NCBI GenBank assembly: GCA_029008095.1
Contig: JAQXJB010000047.1
Coordinates: 1 to 64,000 of the forward strand
Length of the DNA: 64,000 nucleotides
Direction of reading: 5' to 3'
Source: Clostridiales bacterium
GTDB taxonomy: Bacteria; Bacillota; Clostridia; Oscillospirales; Oscillospiraceae
Both the position numbers and the translations under genes were made by a program. The notes under the pieces are model-generated. The model saw only the letters and a list, made by a program, of their open reading frames with translations. It did not search any database and had not been told where the DNA came from. Shown in pieces: positions 25,705 to 35,004 of the stretch; positions within the stretch are counted from its first letter, which is position 1, and each line of letters starts with the position of its first letter.

Positions 25705-27006
25705 TCAGGCAAATACTTCAAGCTGCTTATCCGCGTTTTCCGGATCGCTGCTTACACTGATTATATCCGCACCCACGCCCCGCAGCTTTTCCACAATATT
25801 CTCATAGCCGCGCTCGATATAGCGGATATCCTCTATTCTGGTATTTCCATTGGCACAGAGGCCGGCAATAACCATAGCCGCTCCGGCTCTCAGGTCGCAG
25901 GCCTTTACAGGAGCCGCTCGCAGCTCCTCAACGCCTTGAATAACGGCCACCTTGCCGTCCACTCGGATATTCGCACCCATGCGGTTAAGCTGTGAGACAT
26001 AGCGGAAACGGTCATCCCAGACATCCTCGGTTACCATGCTCGTACCCTGAGCTATAGCAAGCAGGGTCGTTATCTGGGGCTGCATATCCGTCGGAAATCC
26101 GGGATAGGGCATCGTTTTAACATTTGTGCACTTAAGTGGGCCGGTGCGGCGTACCAGGACGGCGTCCCCCTGCTCTTCAATCTCCACGCCCATCTCCTCA
26201 AGCTTGGCTGTTATACACTCAAGATGCTTGGGTATAACGTTCTTTACGAGCACCTCACCGCCTGTGCCTGCTACTGCAGCAAGATAGGTTCCCGCTTCGA
26301 TCTGGTCGGGAATGATGGAATAGAAGCCGCCGTTCATGTGCTCCACTCCGTTTATCTTAATTACGCTTGTACCCGCGCCCTTGATATCCGCGCCCATTGA
26401 GTTAAGGAAGTTAGCCAAATCAACTATATGTGGTTCCTTTGCGGCATTCTCAATAACAGTCCTGCCCTCCGCCTTTACCGCGGCAAGCATGATATTCATG
26501 GTAGCGCCGACAGAAACAACGTCAAGGTATACATTCGTGCCCTTGAGACGGCCATTTGGAGTATTTGCAATTATCATGCCGTCCCGAACATCCACAGTAG
26601 CCCCCATTGCGGTGAAGCCCTTGATGTGCTGGTCAATGGGGCGCACGCCAAAATCGCATCCGCCGGGCATAGCTCCACAGGCAGAGCCAAACTTACCCAG
26701 CATTGCGCCGATGAGGTAATAGGATGCTCTGATGGAGCGCATCATGTCTCCCGGACCTTCGCCCTTGCTTATACCCCGGCAGTCTATATCCATCGTGTGC
26801 TTATTCACCGTGCGAACGTCAGCACCCATTGTCTTAAGAATGTTTAAAAAGAGAGTTACATCGCTTATCTGCGGAATATTTTCAATTCTGCAAACGCCGT
26901 CAACCAGCAGTGTTGCCGGAATGATAGCCACAGCGGCATTTTTGGCGCCGCTTATCTCTATCTCGCCATACAGCGGTTTACCGCCGCGAATGATATACTC
27001 AGTCAT
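25705..27006 (-). CDS. murA: UDP-N-acetylglucosamine 1-carboxyvinyltransferase
   Basis: The 433-residue enzyme catalyses the first committed step of peptidoglycan synthesis, adding enolpyruvate to UDP-GlcNAc. It has K22-N23 in the substrate loop, the catalytic cysteine in MPGGCDFGVRPID (C117), the target of fosfomycin, and normal length. Firmicutes often have two paralogues; which this is cannot be decided here. It has its own promoter and terminator but sits inside the walRKHI-walJ order. Confidence 0.95.
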   Translation of the reverse strand: MTEYIIRGGKPLYGEIEISGAKNAAVAIIPATLLVDGVCRIENIPQISDVTLFLNILKTMGADVRTVNKHTMDIDCRGISKGEGPGDMMRSIRASYYLIGAMLGKFGSACGAMPGGCDFGVRPIDQHIKGFTAMGATVDVRDGMIIANTPNGRLKGTNVYLDVVSVGATMNIMLAAVKAEGRTVIENAAKEPHIVDLANFLNSMGADIKGAGTSVIKINGVEHMNGGFYSIIPDQIEAGTYLAAVAGTGGEVLVKNVIPKHLECITAKLEEMGVEIEEQGDAVLVRRTGPLKCTNVKTMPYPGFPTDMQPQITTLLAIAQGTSMVTEDVWDDRFRYVSQLNRMGANIRVDGKVAVIQGVEELRAAPVKACDLRAGAAMVIAGLCANGNTRIEDIRYIERGYENIVEKLRGVGADIISVSSDPENADKQLEVFA

Positions 27007-27142
27007 AGGATCACTTCCTTATGCCTACATTCGGCCTTTATCTTGATTGCATCCGTTCTATATGGTTATTATTGCCTGATCTCGCGTTCAGATACATCAA
27101 ATCAATAGCAAATGGTGATAAATTTTCATTTCATATCAGTTT

Positions 27143-27171
27143 ATTATACCCAAAATTTCCGACTTTGTAAA
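27143..27171 (-). promoter_or_regulatory. Promoter of murA
   Basis: On the minus strand, TTTACA (27166-27171) and TATAAT (27143-27148) are 17 bp apart in the 212-bp gap between walI and murA, about 135 bp before the start codon. Confidence 0.75.
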
Positions 27172-27218
27172 TACTCACCCAGAAATTATTACATATTTTA
27201 AACCAAATACTTGCTATT

Positions 27219-28031
27219 TCAATCCATTATTTTACCGCTGCTTACGTTCACCTGATACTCTCCGCCATCGGTAACGATGAGCCATACAGGCTCAAGCACA
27301 GTTCCTGACGCCGCAGAGCTCATATTATAACAAAGCTCTATACTTTGCAGTTGGTTGCAGACATGTCCCCCTGACTTTATCTCATCCAGAAACCGCACAA
27401 GCATCGTGTTCACATCAATGGCCGTATTATCTCCGCTGCGCTGGGGTGTTCCGTTTATGCGGCGCCCGGAAAGAACGGCGCTTCCGCCGGCATATATGGT
27501 AAATCGCACGCTGCAGTTGAGAACCGGGCTGTCATCCCAGGAGCAAAAATAGCTTATGCTGCGTGAATCGCCATGCTCCTCCATCTCGGCTCCTCTGGTG
27601 ATAAAGCTTACCTTCATATCCTCCAGAAGCCGGGCCGCTGTCCTTCCCGCTCCCGCTCCGTCGTCAATAAAGTTCAGGTTTATCTCAAACTCACCGTTAT
27701 TTCTGAAAAGCGCGCTGCCGTTTTCATTTTCATAGGAATAAATATTGCCTCCCTGGTTCTCCGCCTCGGCCTGACCAATAAGCTTCTCGACTATCTCCGC
27801 CTCAGCGCCGGTATCGCGCACAACGTTATACCATGTCATTGCAGACCCATCCGGGATTATAGCCGGGCTAAGGCTTATTCCACTTTCCGCAAAGAGTTCC
27901 GCGAGAGCGGCTTTTTCCTGCGTCTCTATTTGTTTAACGCTGAAGCGGTTCGACCCTATCAGCGCCAAAAAGCAGACGTTGAGCGCCGCAAGTATTATGA
28001 TCGCAATATTCTTCAAACGGGCTGCGTCCAC
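27219..28031 (-). CDS. walI: WalI-like regulatory membrane protein (YycI type)
   Basis: The 270-residue protein has one N-terminal membrane helix (about 7-27) and an extracellular part ending in a PepSY/YycI-like domain with the closing LIVTDGGEYQVNVSSGKI. YycI and YycH bind the membrane part of the WalK kinase and tune it. The start is a GTG with AAGGAG upstream. Its identity rests mainly on its place after walH and on topology, since these proteins diverge strongly. Confidence 0.78.
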   Translation of the reverse strand: MDAARLKNIAIIILAALNVCFLALIGSNRFSVKQIETQEKAALAELFAESGISLSPAIIPDGSAMTWYNVVRDTGAEAEIVEKLIGQAEAENQGGNIYSYENENGSALFRNNGEFEINLNFIDDGAGAGRTAARLLEDMKVSFITRGAEMEEHGDSRSISYFCSWDDSPVLNCSVRFTIYAGGSAVLSGRRINGTPQRSGDNTAIDVNTMLVRFLDEIKSGGHVCNQLQSIELCYNMSSAASGTVLEPVWLIVTDGGEYQVNVSSGKIMD

Positions 28032-28083
28032 TTTTTGTCACTCCTTTTTATTCAGACGGTGTGAGATGTACCCCACACCGGTT

Positions 28084-29388
28084 TTATTCCACCGTCCATG
28101 CCGGCTGCACCGTTCCGCCGCCATCGTCATAGTAGACAAGCTTCAGGCTTCCGTTTTTCTGAAGGCCTCCCGCAATGGCCGCCGCCTGCAATTCAGGCAG
28201 GAGAGTTGCTCTTTCTTCCGTTTGGAAATAGCTGCGCATCCATATATCCAGGGAAACGAGCCTTCCCTTTTCATACACGGCGGCAGCTGCTTTCCCGCTG
28301 CGCTGGACTATCATTGCACCGTCTGCGAAATAGCTGAAGCTGACGACATAGCGTCCATCCCCGGACTTTTCAAGCCCGGAGAAGTACATTGTCTCGCTGC
28401 CGGAACAGCCCGCACGGAGGCCGGAGACCAGCGCGTATGCACGCTCTATTATCTGCTCATCGCTTACCCCATCAGCGTTATCCGCAGTATAGTCATAGTC
28501 GGTGGCGCTGTAATTCACCTCGCCGTCGGGATGGATTCGCAGAATCCCGCTCACGCCCACAAAGACCATTGTGCCGTTTTTCTCAAGATAGCTTGCGCCG
28601 CCAAGAATGTTCATACCCAATAGCTCCGCCGTTCGCTCCCGGATATCCTCCCTGCCAATGATGTTCTCCGCGGACAGAACATATTTGGAAGATACTTCTG
28701 GCATAACAAGCGTGTACGGCTCCACCATTTTTCCAACATCTTCAGATTCAAAGGCAAAATAAGCGCCGTTTGGCAGGAACTCCAGCAGCACGCCGCCGAG
28801 GCTGTCTGCCGCTGCGGCAGTACCGCACCTGTAGCAGCCATCCGAGTTGGCATAGTATACTATCACATCCCCACTCTCGCCGATGACCACCGCAAAGCGG
28901 GATGCGTAATCAGAATTGGCATTAAGGGCGCTCATACCCAGCCACTTTACAAGAGATGCGATTGGCAGTTCCACCTGGTAGTCCCAGTATATTCCGGGCC
29001 TGGCGAGAGCAGCTCTCCATTCATTCTCTCCGCATGCCTCCGGTACCGCGGCCGAGCCCAGCGCTTCTCCGAAAATATTAACAGTCTTTTCGTATACGTC
29101 CGTAAGCTGCTCAGCGTCATACTTGGCGCCGTATCGCGCTCCCACATCGCTGACCACAGCCATACAAACGGGCTTCGCCAGCATGCCGGCTTCGCCGTTT
29201 TCTCCAGCGGTATTTCCTATTCCGCCGGGCTGCTTTCCGCTTTGAAAATACGCGGCCAGCTTTGCGGGCAGCTTTGCTTCCGCCAGGAATTCATTGAACA
29301 CCTCGCTCTTATAGGCCAGGAACACGGCGTTGACAGCCAGTGCAACTATGGCAAGACTCTTGAGCAGCTCGCTTATTTTACGCTTCAT
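28084..29388 (-). CDS. walH: WalH-like regulatory membrane protein (YycH type)
   Basis: The protein of about 434 residues has a single N-terminal helix (about 10-28) and a large extracellular domain with repeated mixed alpha/beta units, as expected for YycH. It follows walK with an overlap of about 10 bp and precedes walI by 50 bp. The ATG at 29388 fits the GGTGAG site; a GTG three codons upstream is possible. Together with WalI it probably restrains or senses for WalK. Confidence 0.8.
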   Translation of the reverse strand: MKRKISELLKSLAIVALAVNAVFLAYKSEVFNEFLAEAKLPAKLAAYFQSGKQPGGIGNTAGENGEAGMLAKPVCMAVVSDVGARYGAKYDAEQLTDVYEKTVNIFGEALGSAAVPEACGENEWRAALARPGIYWDYQVELPIASLVKWLGMSALNANSDYASRFAVVIGESGDVIVYYANSDGCYRCGTAAAADSLGGVLLEFLPNGAYFAFESEDVGKMVEPYTLVMPEVSSKYVLSAENIIGREDIRERTAELLGMNILGGASYLEKNGTMVFVGVSGILRIHPDGEVNYSATDYDYTADNADGVSDEQIIERAYALVSGLRAGCSGSETMYFSGLEKSGDGRYVVSFSYFADGAMIVQRSGKAAAAVYEKGRLVSLDIWMRSYFQTEERATLLPELQAAAIAGGLQKNGSLKLVYYDDGGGTVQPAWTVE

Positions 29389-31162
29389 GGCTCTCACCGC
29401 CGCTCTGCTCTTTAGGCAGGCGGATCAGCACCTTCGTTCCCTTTCCGGGCTCGCTGTCGATGCTTATCTCGCCATTGTGCTTCATGATGATCTCCTTGGC
29501 AATGGAAAGCCCCAGACCGCTGCCGCCCAAGGCGCGGGAGCGCGCCCTGTCCACGCGATAAAAGCGGTCGAATATATGAGGCAGGTTCTCCTTTGGGATG
29601 CCGATGCCGGTATCCTTTACAGAGACCCAAACGTAATTATCGCTGCCGCCTACCTTTACGGATATTTCTCCTCCATCAGGGGTATAACGGATGGCATTTG
29701 TGATGACATTAACAATGACCTGCTCCAGACGTGCCCTGTCGCCGCAGCAGATGACCTCCTTATCGGGCGCTTGGAGACTAAGGCTCATATTCCGCTTTTC
29801 AATATTCAGCCGCAGAGCCTCGCATATATTTCTTGTGGAATGAACGATATCAAAATCCTCAAAACGCATATCGTTGTCGCCGGCGTCAAACTTGGAGAGC
29901 ATCAGCAGCTCCTGCACTATCTTCACCATGCGGTCGCTCTCGTTAAGTATGACCTGCAAAAAATGCTTGCGGTCATCAGGAGGCATTTCCTCCCCCACAT
30001 CCTCCAGTGTTTCCGCGTAGCTGCGGATATTCGTAATGGGGGTTCGGAGCTCATGGGAAACATTGGCCACAAACTCACGGTGCATCTGCTCGCTTTTGCG
30101 CTGCTGGGTAACATCGTGTATAAGGGCAAGAATACCATTCTGTCCGCCCTCGCTTCCCGCGAAGGGAGCGAGGATTATTTCCAGAGTTTTGTCCTTTATC
30201 TCCCTCTCGGCTCTTATAACAGTAGGAGCTTTGAGTGCCAGTACAGTCTCTTTATCCTCAACAGAGCCGAAGATGACGGAATAGTCAAGGTCAGCATCCT
30301 CAAGACTCACGCCCAGAAGCTGCTCCGCCGCAGGATTATAGTGTATTTTCACGCCTTCATGGTTGAAGGCTACAACGCCATCGGTCATATGGAGAAATAC
30401 TGTGCTCAGCTTATTGCGTTCGCCGTCTATGGCCTCAAGGGTGTCCTTAAGCTGCCGTGCCATGTCATTGAAGGACTCCGTCAGAACGCCTATCTCATCC
30501 CTTGTATGCACCTCTATCTTCTGAGAGAAATCACCCTCAGCGACACGGTTTGCGCCGCGCGTAAGGCTCTGGATAGGTATTATCATGGTTTTGGACAGCA
30601 GGAAGCTGAGCAGCACGGAGATAAGAAGACCTACTACGAGAGCCTCCATGATTATCATAAACAGCTCCATATTCAGGTCATGCACCGTCTGCTTATTGTC
30701 CTTGATATAAACTATATAAGAGCCCTTATCGCCGGAAATGGGCAGAGCCACGTCCATATATGATGCCGAGTTGTTGCTGGTATAACCCTCCCGTCCGTTG
30801 AGAGCCGTGAGTATATTGGGACTGATTTCAATCTCTGTTTTACCATCCGAGCCTCCAAGCACCTGGGCGTTGCCGCCGTCCAAAACATAGTAATTGCGGT
30901 TTACGGCGTCGATGCCCAAAAGGCCGGAATAGGCCGAAAGAATATCCTCTATCTGGGCCGCTCCCTCTTCCTCGTTCGCGGCAGCACGGAGGTCGTCCGC
31001 AAATTCCTGCACGGAGAAAACCTCCTGCATATTCTGATAGAACTCGCCGAGATAAAAGCTGACGACTCCCCTTACCAGGAAGGCGCAGACCACCGCCATC
31101 AGCGAAAATATAAGCAGCAGCATTATTATGACAAGCTTTAAATGCAGTCCGCTTTTTTTCAT
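29378..31162 (-). CDS. walK: Sensor histidine kinase WalK
   Basis: The 594-residue kinase has two membrane helices (about 10-32 and 168-190) flanking an extracellular sensor region, then HAMP (about 190-240), PAS (about 250-345), the HisKA domain with VANVSHELRTP (H370), and a HATPase domain with N, G1 (DTGIGIP) and G2 (GSGLGLSIA) boxes. This order is that of WalK/VicK, which controls peptidoglycan turnover genes. It follows walR by 37 bp and overlaps walH. Confidence 0.94.
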   Translation of the reverse strand: MKKSGLHLKLVIIMLLLIFSLMAVVCAFLVRGVVSFYLGEFYQNMQEVFSVQEFADDLRAAANEEEGAAQIEDILSAYSGLLGIDAVNRNYYVLDGGNAQVLGGSDGKTEIEISPNILTALNGREGYTSNNSASYMDVALPISGDKGSYIVYIKDNKQTVHDLNMELFMIIMEALVVGLLISVLLSFLLSKTMIIPIQSLTRGANRVAEGDFSQKIEVHTRDEIGVLTESFNDMARQLKDTLEAIDGERNKLSTVFLHMTDGVVAFNHEGVKIHYNPAAEQLLGVSLEDADLDYSVIFGSVEDKETVLALKAPTVIRAEREIKDKTLEIILAPFAGSEGGQNGILALIHDVTQQRKSEQMHREFVANVSHELRTPITNIRSYAETLEDVGEEMPPDDRKHFLQVILNESDRMVKIVQELLMLSKFDAGDNDMRFEDFDIVHSTRNICEALRLNIEKRNMSLSLQAPDKEVICCGDRARLEQVIVNVITNAIRYTPDGGEISVKVGGSDNYVWVSVKDTGIGIPKENLPHIFDRFYRVDRARSRALGGSGLGLSIAKEIIMKHNGEISIDSEPGKGTKVLIRLPKEQSGGESHEA

Positions 31163-31199
31163 TCGGCCGTCCTCCCTTCCTTTGGCCTGTCTTCACAAT

Positions 31200-31898
31200 T
31201 CATTCAGCCAGATAATAGCCCACTCCGCGCTTGGTCATGATATACTGAGGGTTGGCCGGATCATCCTCCAGTTTCTCACGCAGGCGGCGCACCGCCACGT
31301 CAACTGCTCTGAGGTCGCCGTAATAGTCATAATTCCATACTCCGGACATCAGCTCCTCGCGGGAACAAATGCGACCCGCTTCGGCGGACATGAACTTAAT
31401 GAGGTCATATTCACGCTGGGTCAGCTCCACCGCCTCGCCGTTCTTTTTTATTACGCACATTCTGTCCTTATCGAGCACAAGTCCGGCTGCGGAGGTAACA
31501 TTCTTCGCGGCTTCCTCGCCGGGCTCGATAACGGTCATGCGGCGGATATTTGTCTTGACACGAGCCATCAGCTCACGAACGGAAAAGGGCTTTACAATAT
31601 AGTCATCCGCGCCTATTTCAAGACCCAGCACCTTATCACGCTCTTCCTCGCGGGCTGTAAGCATTATGACCGGGGTAAGCTTATCTGTCTTTCTTATTTC
31701 TTCCAGTACGGTAAAGCCATCCATTACAGGCAGCATAACATCCAGCAGCACCAGATTGGGCGCTTCCTTTCTCGCCTTCTCCAGAGCCTCGCCGCCGTCA
31801 TAAGCGCAGAGGACTTCATATCCCTCGCGTTCAAGATTGAATTTCAAAATATCTACAATATTGCTTTCGTCGTCAACGACGAGCACACGCTTTCCCAT
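31200..31898 (-). CDS. walR: Response regulator WalR (OmpR family)
   Basis: The 232-residue protein has a receiver domain (acidic pair D9-D10, phosphoacceptor D53 in VLLDVMLP, K102) and an OmpR-type winged helix ending VWNYDYYGDLRAVDVAVRRLREKLEDDP, as in WalR/VicR. It regulates cell-wall hydrolases and is often essential in Firmicutes. The start follows GGGGAGG. The NUDIX gene ends 17 bp upstream, so transcription likely begins before that gene. Confidence 0.95.
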   Translation of the reverse strand: MGKRVLVVDDESNIVDILKFNLEREGYEVLCAYDGGEALEKARKEAPNLVLLDVMLPVMDGFTVLEEIRKTDKLTPVIMLTAREEERDKVLGLEIGADDYIVKPFSVRELMARVKTNIRRMTVIEPGEEAAKNVTSAAGLVLDKDRMCVIKKNGEAVELTQREYDLIKFMSAEAGRICSREELMSGVWNYDYYGDLRAVDVAVRRLREKLEDDPANPQYIMTKRGVGYYLAE

Positions 31899-31915
31899 TG
31901 CTCATCCTCCCCTTG

Positions 31916-32473
31916 TCAGGCTTGGTTTTTTCTCAGATACTCTCTTGCCATGAATATGGCGTTTATTGTCTTTCCATCCGGCAGTTCGCCCCGAAGCGCC
32001 ATCTCCGCCAGCTCATCGAGGTCTATGGCCTCCACCCGGAGGAACTCGTCCTCGTCCGGACAAGCTTCACCCTGGGATAGTTCCAGTGCAAGATATATAT
32101 GGAGCTGCTCATCGCAGAAGCCGGGTGACGGATATGTTCCCCCGAAATAGATAAGCTTTCCAGCAGTGAGGCCGGTCTCCTCTTTCAGCTCGCGGATGGC
32201 TCCATCAAGCGGCGCCTCGCCCCGCTCCAGCTTACCTGCCGGAACCTCCAGAAGCTCCTTGCATATGGGATAACGGTACTGCCGTACCATATAAGCTCGT
32301 CTCTTATCATCCACGGCGAGTATTACAACTCCACCGGGGTGCTCCACCACCTCACGAAAGGCGGTCTTGCCGTTAATGAGCTCCACAGTGTCCCGGCGCA
32401 CATTGACTATTTTCCCCTCAAGAAGCCGGGCAGTATCAAGAGGTTTCTCGTAAAATTCGTAGTTATTATTCAT
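31916..32473 (-). CDS. NUDIX hydrolase, ADP-ribose pyrophosphatase type
   Basis: The 185-residue protein has the Nudix box GKLERGEAPLDGAIRELKEETGL (split here by position: box begins near residue 77) and the GGTYPSPGFCDEQLHIYLA segment typical of ADP-ribose pyrophosphatases. The start at 32473 follows AAAGGAAA; an in-frame extension up to 32689 crosses two terminators and is not real. It is first in the transcript that continues into walRKHI, an arrangement not seen in Bacillus. Confidence 0.9.
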   Translation of the reverse strand: MNNNYEFYEKPLDTARLLEGKIVNVRRDTVELINGKTAFREVVEHPGGVVILAVDDKRRAYMVRQYRYPICKELLEVPAGKLERGEAPLDGAIRELKEETGLTAGKLIYFGGTYPSPGFCDEQLHIYLALELSQGEACPDEDEFLRVEAIDLDELAEMALRGELPDGKTINAIFMAREYLRKNQA

Positions 32474-32497
32474 ATCAGATTTCCTTTTCAAGGCCGC

Positions 32498-32503
32498 AGT
32501 ATA
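32498..32503 (-). promoter_or_regulatory. Extended -10 promoter of the NUDIX-wal operon
   Basis: On the minus strand TGG-TATACT forms an extended -10 at 32498-32503, 25 bp before the NUDIX start codon. The -35 region is weak. Confidence 0.5.
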
Positions 32504-32558
32504 CCAATTTAATAACATATTACCATGCCTCTTCGTTTTTTTCAATACAAAGAAAAAC

Positions 32559-32586
32559 GAAGAACACGGTCTTGACCGCGTTCTTC
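32559..32586 (-). terminator. Second terminator after the MATE gene
   Basis: A 12-bp stem with one G-T pair (32559-32570 with 32575-32586) and loop CTTG is followed on the minus strand by GTTTTTCTTTG. Confidence 0.75.
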
Positions 32587-32608
32587 TCATCACTTCAATG
32601 CAAAATGA

Positions 32609-32641
32609 TTTCGGACGGGAGCTCCAAACTCCCGTCCGAAA
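32609..32641 (-). terminator. First terminator after the MATE gene
   Basis: A perfect 13-bp GC-rich stem (32609-32621 with 32629-32641) with a 7-nt loop lies 18 bp after the MATE stop codon. Together with the next hairpin it makes a tandem terminator before the NUDIX-wal operon. Confidence 0.82.
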
Positions 32642-32658
32642 AATAAACCCGGTATATC

Positions 32659-34035
32659 TTAGCTGATGATGAGTTTTTTCTTCTTCCACCTGCCGGAAAG
32701 GAAATATACAGCGCCGACGACGCCGAAAACGTGACCGGCAATAACCATGCCGTACCAGAAGCCGTAGATGCCCATATCAAACACGATACCCATCAGGAAA
32801 GCGAGACCGATACGAACCACAACGCCGTCCATTATGCCGCAGAAGAAGGCCAGGGACGCATAACCCATACCGTTGATAAGCGACATCGCCGGAGAGCGGG
32901 TCGCATAGCCAAAGAAGTTGATTACCGCTATAGGTACATAGCTTCTCGCCACAGCGAGAACCGCTTCTTCATTATCAAAGATGGCAAAGAGCTGCTCAGG
33001 CATGATTATCATAAGCAGTGAGAGGAGAGCCGCAAAGGCAAGACCCATTACGGTAACCATTATAACTACCTTGGAAACACGGTCGTGCTTTCCGGCGGCG
33101 ATGTTCTGTCCTATCATGCCGGAGCCTGCGGCGTTAAGAGACTGCGTGACGATATTGGTGATATTGCCCAGCTTGTTGCCTATGGCGGTTACGGCCATAT
33201 AGGTGACGCCATACTGGTTTATGTAGGCATTGACGAACATCATGGAAATGGTAATAGCGCTGAACTGCAGCATCATGGGAACACCCAGCTTTATCATGCG
33301 GAGCAGCAGATCCTTATGAATGGTAAAGCTCCTGAGCTTAAAGTCAAAGCCGAAGGCTTCCCTATTGCGGTAGAGATAGATGATAGCGATGATAAATGAA
33401 AGAGCCTGACTCATAACGGTTGCCAGAGCCGCGCCGCCGGGACCCATGTTCATGGGGCCGACAAAGAGGATATCCAGGAATATATTGGCGGTGGCTGAGA
33501 TGGCTATAAACATCAGAGGACGCTTGGAGTCTCCCATGCCGCGCATTATAGAGCCGACTGCATTATATCCGAAGGTGAAGATAACGCCGCCCAAGCAAAC
33601 CCGGGTATAATCCATAGCGCCGCCCATTGCCTCATCGGGCACATTAAGCAGCTTAAGGATAGGGTGAGCCAAAGGCAGGCTTATCGCAGTAATAAAGATG
33701 GCCAAGACAAAAACGGTGGTAAAGATCATGCCGATGACCTTCTTGACCGAATCATATTCCTTGCGGCCAACGAATTGAGATATCATTACCTGTCCGGCGG
33801 AAACGAAGCCAAGGCACAGGAAAGTGAAGAGAATAAGCACTTCGCCGCCCATTGACACCGCTGATAGTCCCGCGCTGCCGATATACTGACCTACGATGAC
33901 CATATCGACCAGATTGTAAACCGTCTGAAGGAAGTTCGAGACAACGAAAGGCCAAGCAAACTTGAGAAGCTGCTTGGACACGCTGCCTTCAGTCAGGTCA
34001 TTGATCATCGATTTCTGCTTTTTAGCATTTTCCAA
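32659..34035 (-). CDS. MATE-family multidrug/cation antiporter
   Basis: The 458-residue protein has twelve predicted membrane helices in two repeated halves and the MATE start (PFVVSNFLQTVYNLVDMVIVGQYIG). Such pumps export drugs or metabolites in exchange for Na+ or H+. Many Clostridial genomes have a dozen paralogues, so the substrate cannot be inferred. It stands alone, with its own tandem terminators downstream and the C26 peptidase gene 41 bp upstream, so it may share that gene's transcript. Confidence 0.94.
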   Translation of the reverse strand: MENAKKQKSMINDLTEGSVSKQLLKFAWPFVVSNFLQTVYNLVDMVIVGQYIGSAGLSAVSMGGEVLILFTFLCLGFVSAGQVMISQFVGRKEYDSVKKVIGMIFTTVFVLAIFITAISLPLAHPILKLLNVPDEAMGGAMDYTRVCLGGVIFTFGYNAVGSIMRGMGDSKRPLMFIAISATANIFLDILFVGPMNMGPGGAALATVMSQALSFIIAIIYLYRNREAFGFDFKLRSFTIHKDLLLRMIKLGVPMMLQFSAITISMMFVNAYINQYGVTYMAVTAIGNKLGNITNIVTQSLNAAGSGMIGQNIAAGKHDRVSKVVIMVTVMGLAFAALLSLLMIIMPEQLFAIFDNEEAVLAVARSYVPIAVINFFGYATRSPAMSLINGMGYASLAFFCGIMDGVVVRIGLAFLMGIVFDMGIYGFWYGMVIAGHVFGVVGAVYFLSGRWKKKKLIIS

Positions 34036-34076
34036 TTTTCAACCGTCCTTTATGTTAATTTCAAATATTTACTATA

Positions 34077-34781
34077 TTATTCCTTTGCTGCCTCGACCAA
34101 TGCCTCAAAAAGAGCAAGGGCATCCTTATCGCTTTTATACATACGCTCCGGATGCCACTGAACAGCCATAGCAAAGGATTTTTCAGGCAGATAAACCGCT
34201 TCGATAACTCCGTCCTCCGCTTTTGCCATAATCTTTAGACCGGGAGCCGGCATCTTTATCGCCTGATGGTGAAAGCTGTTTACATTTATGACACTATCCC
34301 CTGTCAGCCTTGAAAGAGGCGTATTCTCGCAGACCGCGACCCTGTGCATTGCGGTCTCTCCCACTACTCCGGCGCGATGCTTTACAGCCGCTCCGAGCTG
34401 GGAGGGCACATCCTGATAAAGGCTGCCTCCCAATAGTACGTTGAACACCTGGATGCCGCGGCAGATGCCCAGCACGGGCTTATTGCAGTCGAGAACGAGC
34501 TTGAGGAATTTTATTTCATAGCTGTCCCGTTCAGCCATACACTCCTCGCAGAAGTCAAGCTTTTCCTCGCCGTAGAAGGCCGGCTCTATATCCTGACCTC
34601 CGCTGAAAATGAAGCCATCGCAGCTTTCAATAAGCTGATTGAGCACCGCCTCATCCTCGGAAGGATGAAGCATGACCGGAATACCGCCCGCGCAGGAAAC
34701 GGCGTCCATATATTCGGGACGAATCCGGTAGTTTTCTCTTTTATCGTCGAACATGGGAACTATGCCGATTACCGGGAGCAT
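34077..34781 (-). CDS. Class I glutamine amidotransferase-like peptidase C26
   Basis: The 234-residue protein has the nucleophile elbow GICRGIQ (C101), the GGSLYQD segment and the catalytic His-Glu in QWHPE, as in gamma-glutamyl-GABA hydrolase (PuuD) and related C26 enzymes. No polyamine-pathway gene is near, so the exact substrate is open; any gamma-glutamyl amide is possible. Length matches the family. Confidence 0.9.
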   Translation of the reverse strand: MLPVIGIVPMFDDKRENYRIRPEYMDAVSCAGGIPVMLHPSEDEAVLNQLIESCDGFIFSGGQDIEPAFYGEEKLDFCEECMAERDSYEIKFLKLVLDCNKPVLGICRGIQVFNVLLGGSLYQDVPSQLGAAVKHRAGVVGETAMHRVAVCENTPLSRLTGDSVINVNSFHHQAIKMPAPGLKIMAKAEDGVIEAVYLPEKSFAMAVQWHPERMYKSDKDALALFEALVEAAKE

Positions 34782-34962
34782 AAGACCTCTCCTTACGCCG
34801 AAAACTGAACGTATTCCAATGAATTCAAATTACATAAAATTATATTCCTCCCCGGCACAATTGTCAAGCGCTTTACATGTATTTGTTTATTTTCCAAGCA
34901 AAAACAGCTTACGCCAAGCTTACGTTTGGGTTTGTAATTAAGACTGAAACGCGTAATGCGGC

Positions 34963-35000
34963 AAAACAGGGTCTTACAATTTTAAGTAAGGCCCTGTTTT
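34963..35000 (-). terminator. Terminator after the UvrD-like helicase gene
   Basis: A 15-bp stem with one G-T pair (34963-34977 with 34986-35000) lies 4 bp after the helicase stop codon and ends in TTTT on the minus strand. Confidence 0.8.
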
Positions 35001-35004
35001 ATAT

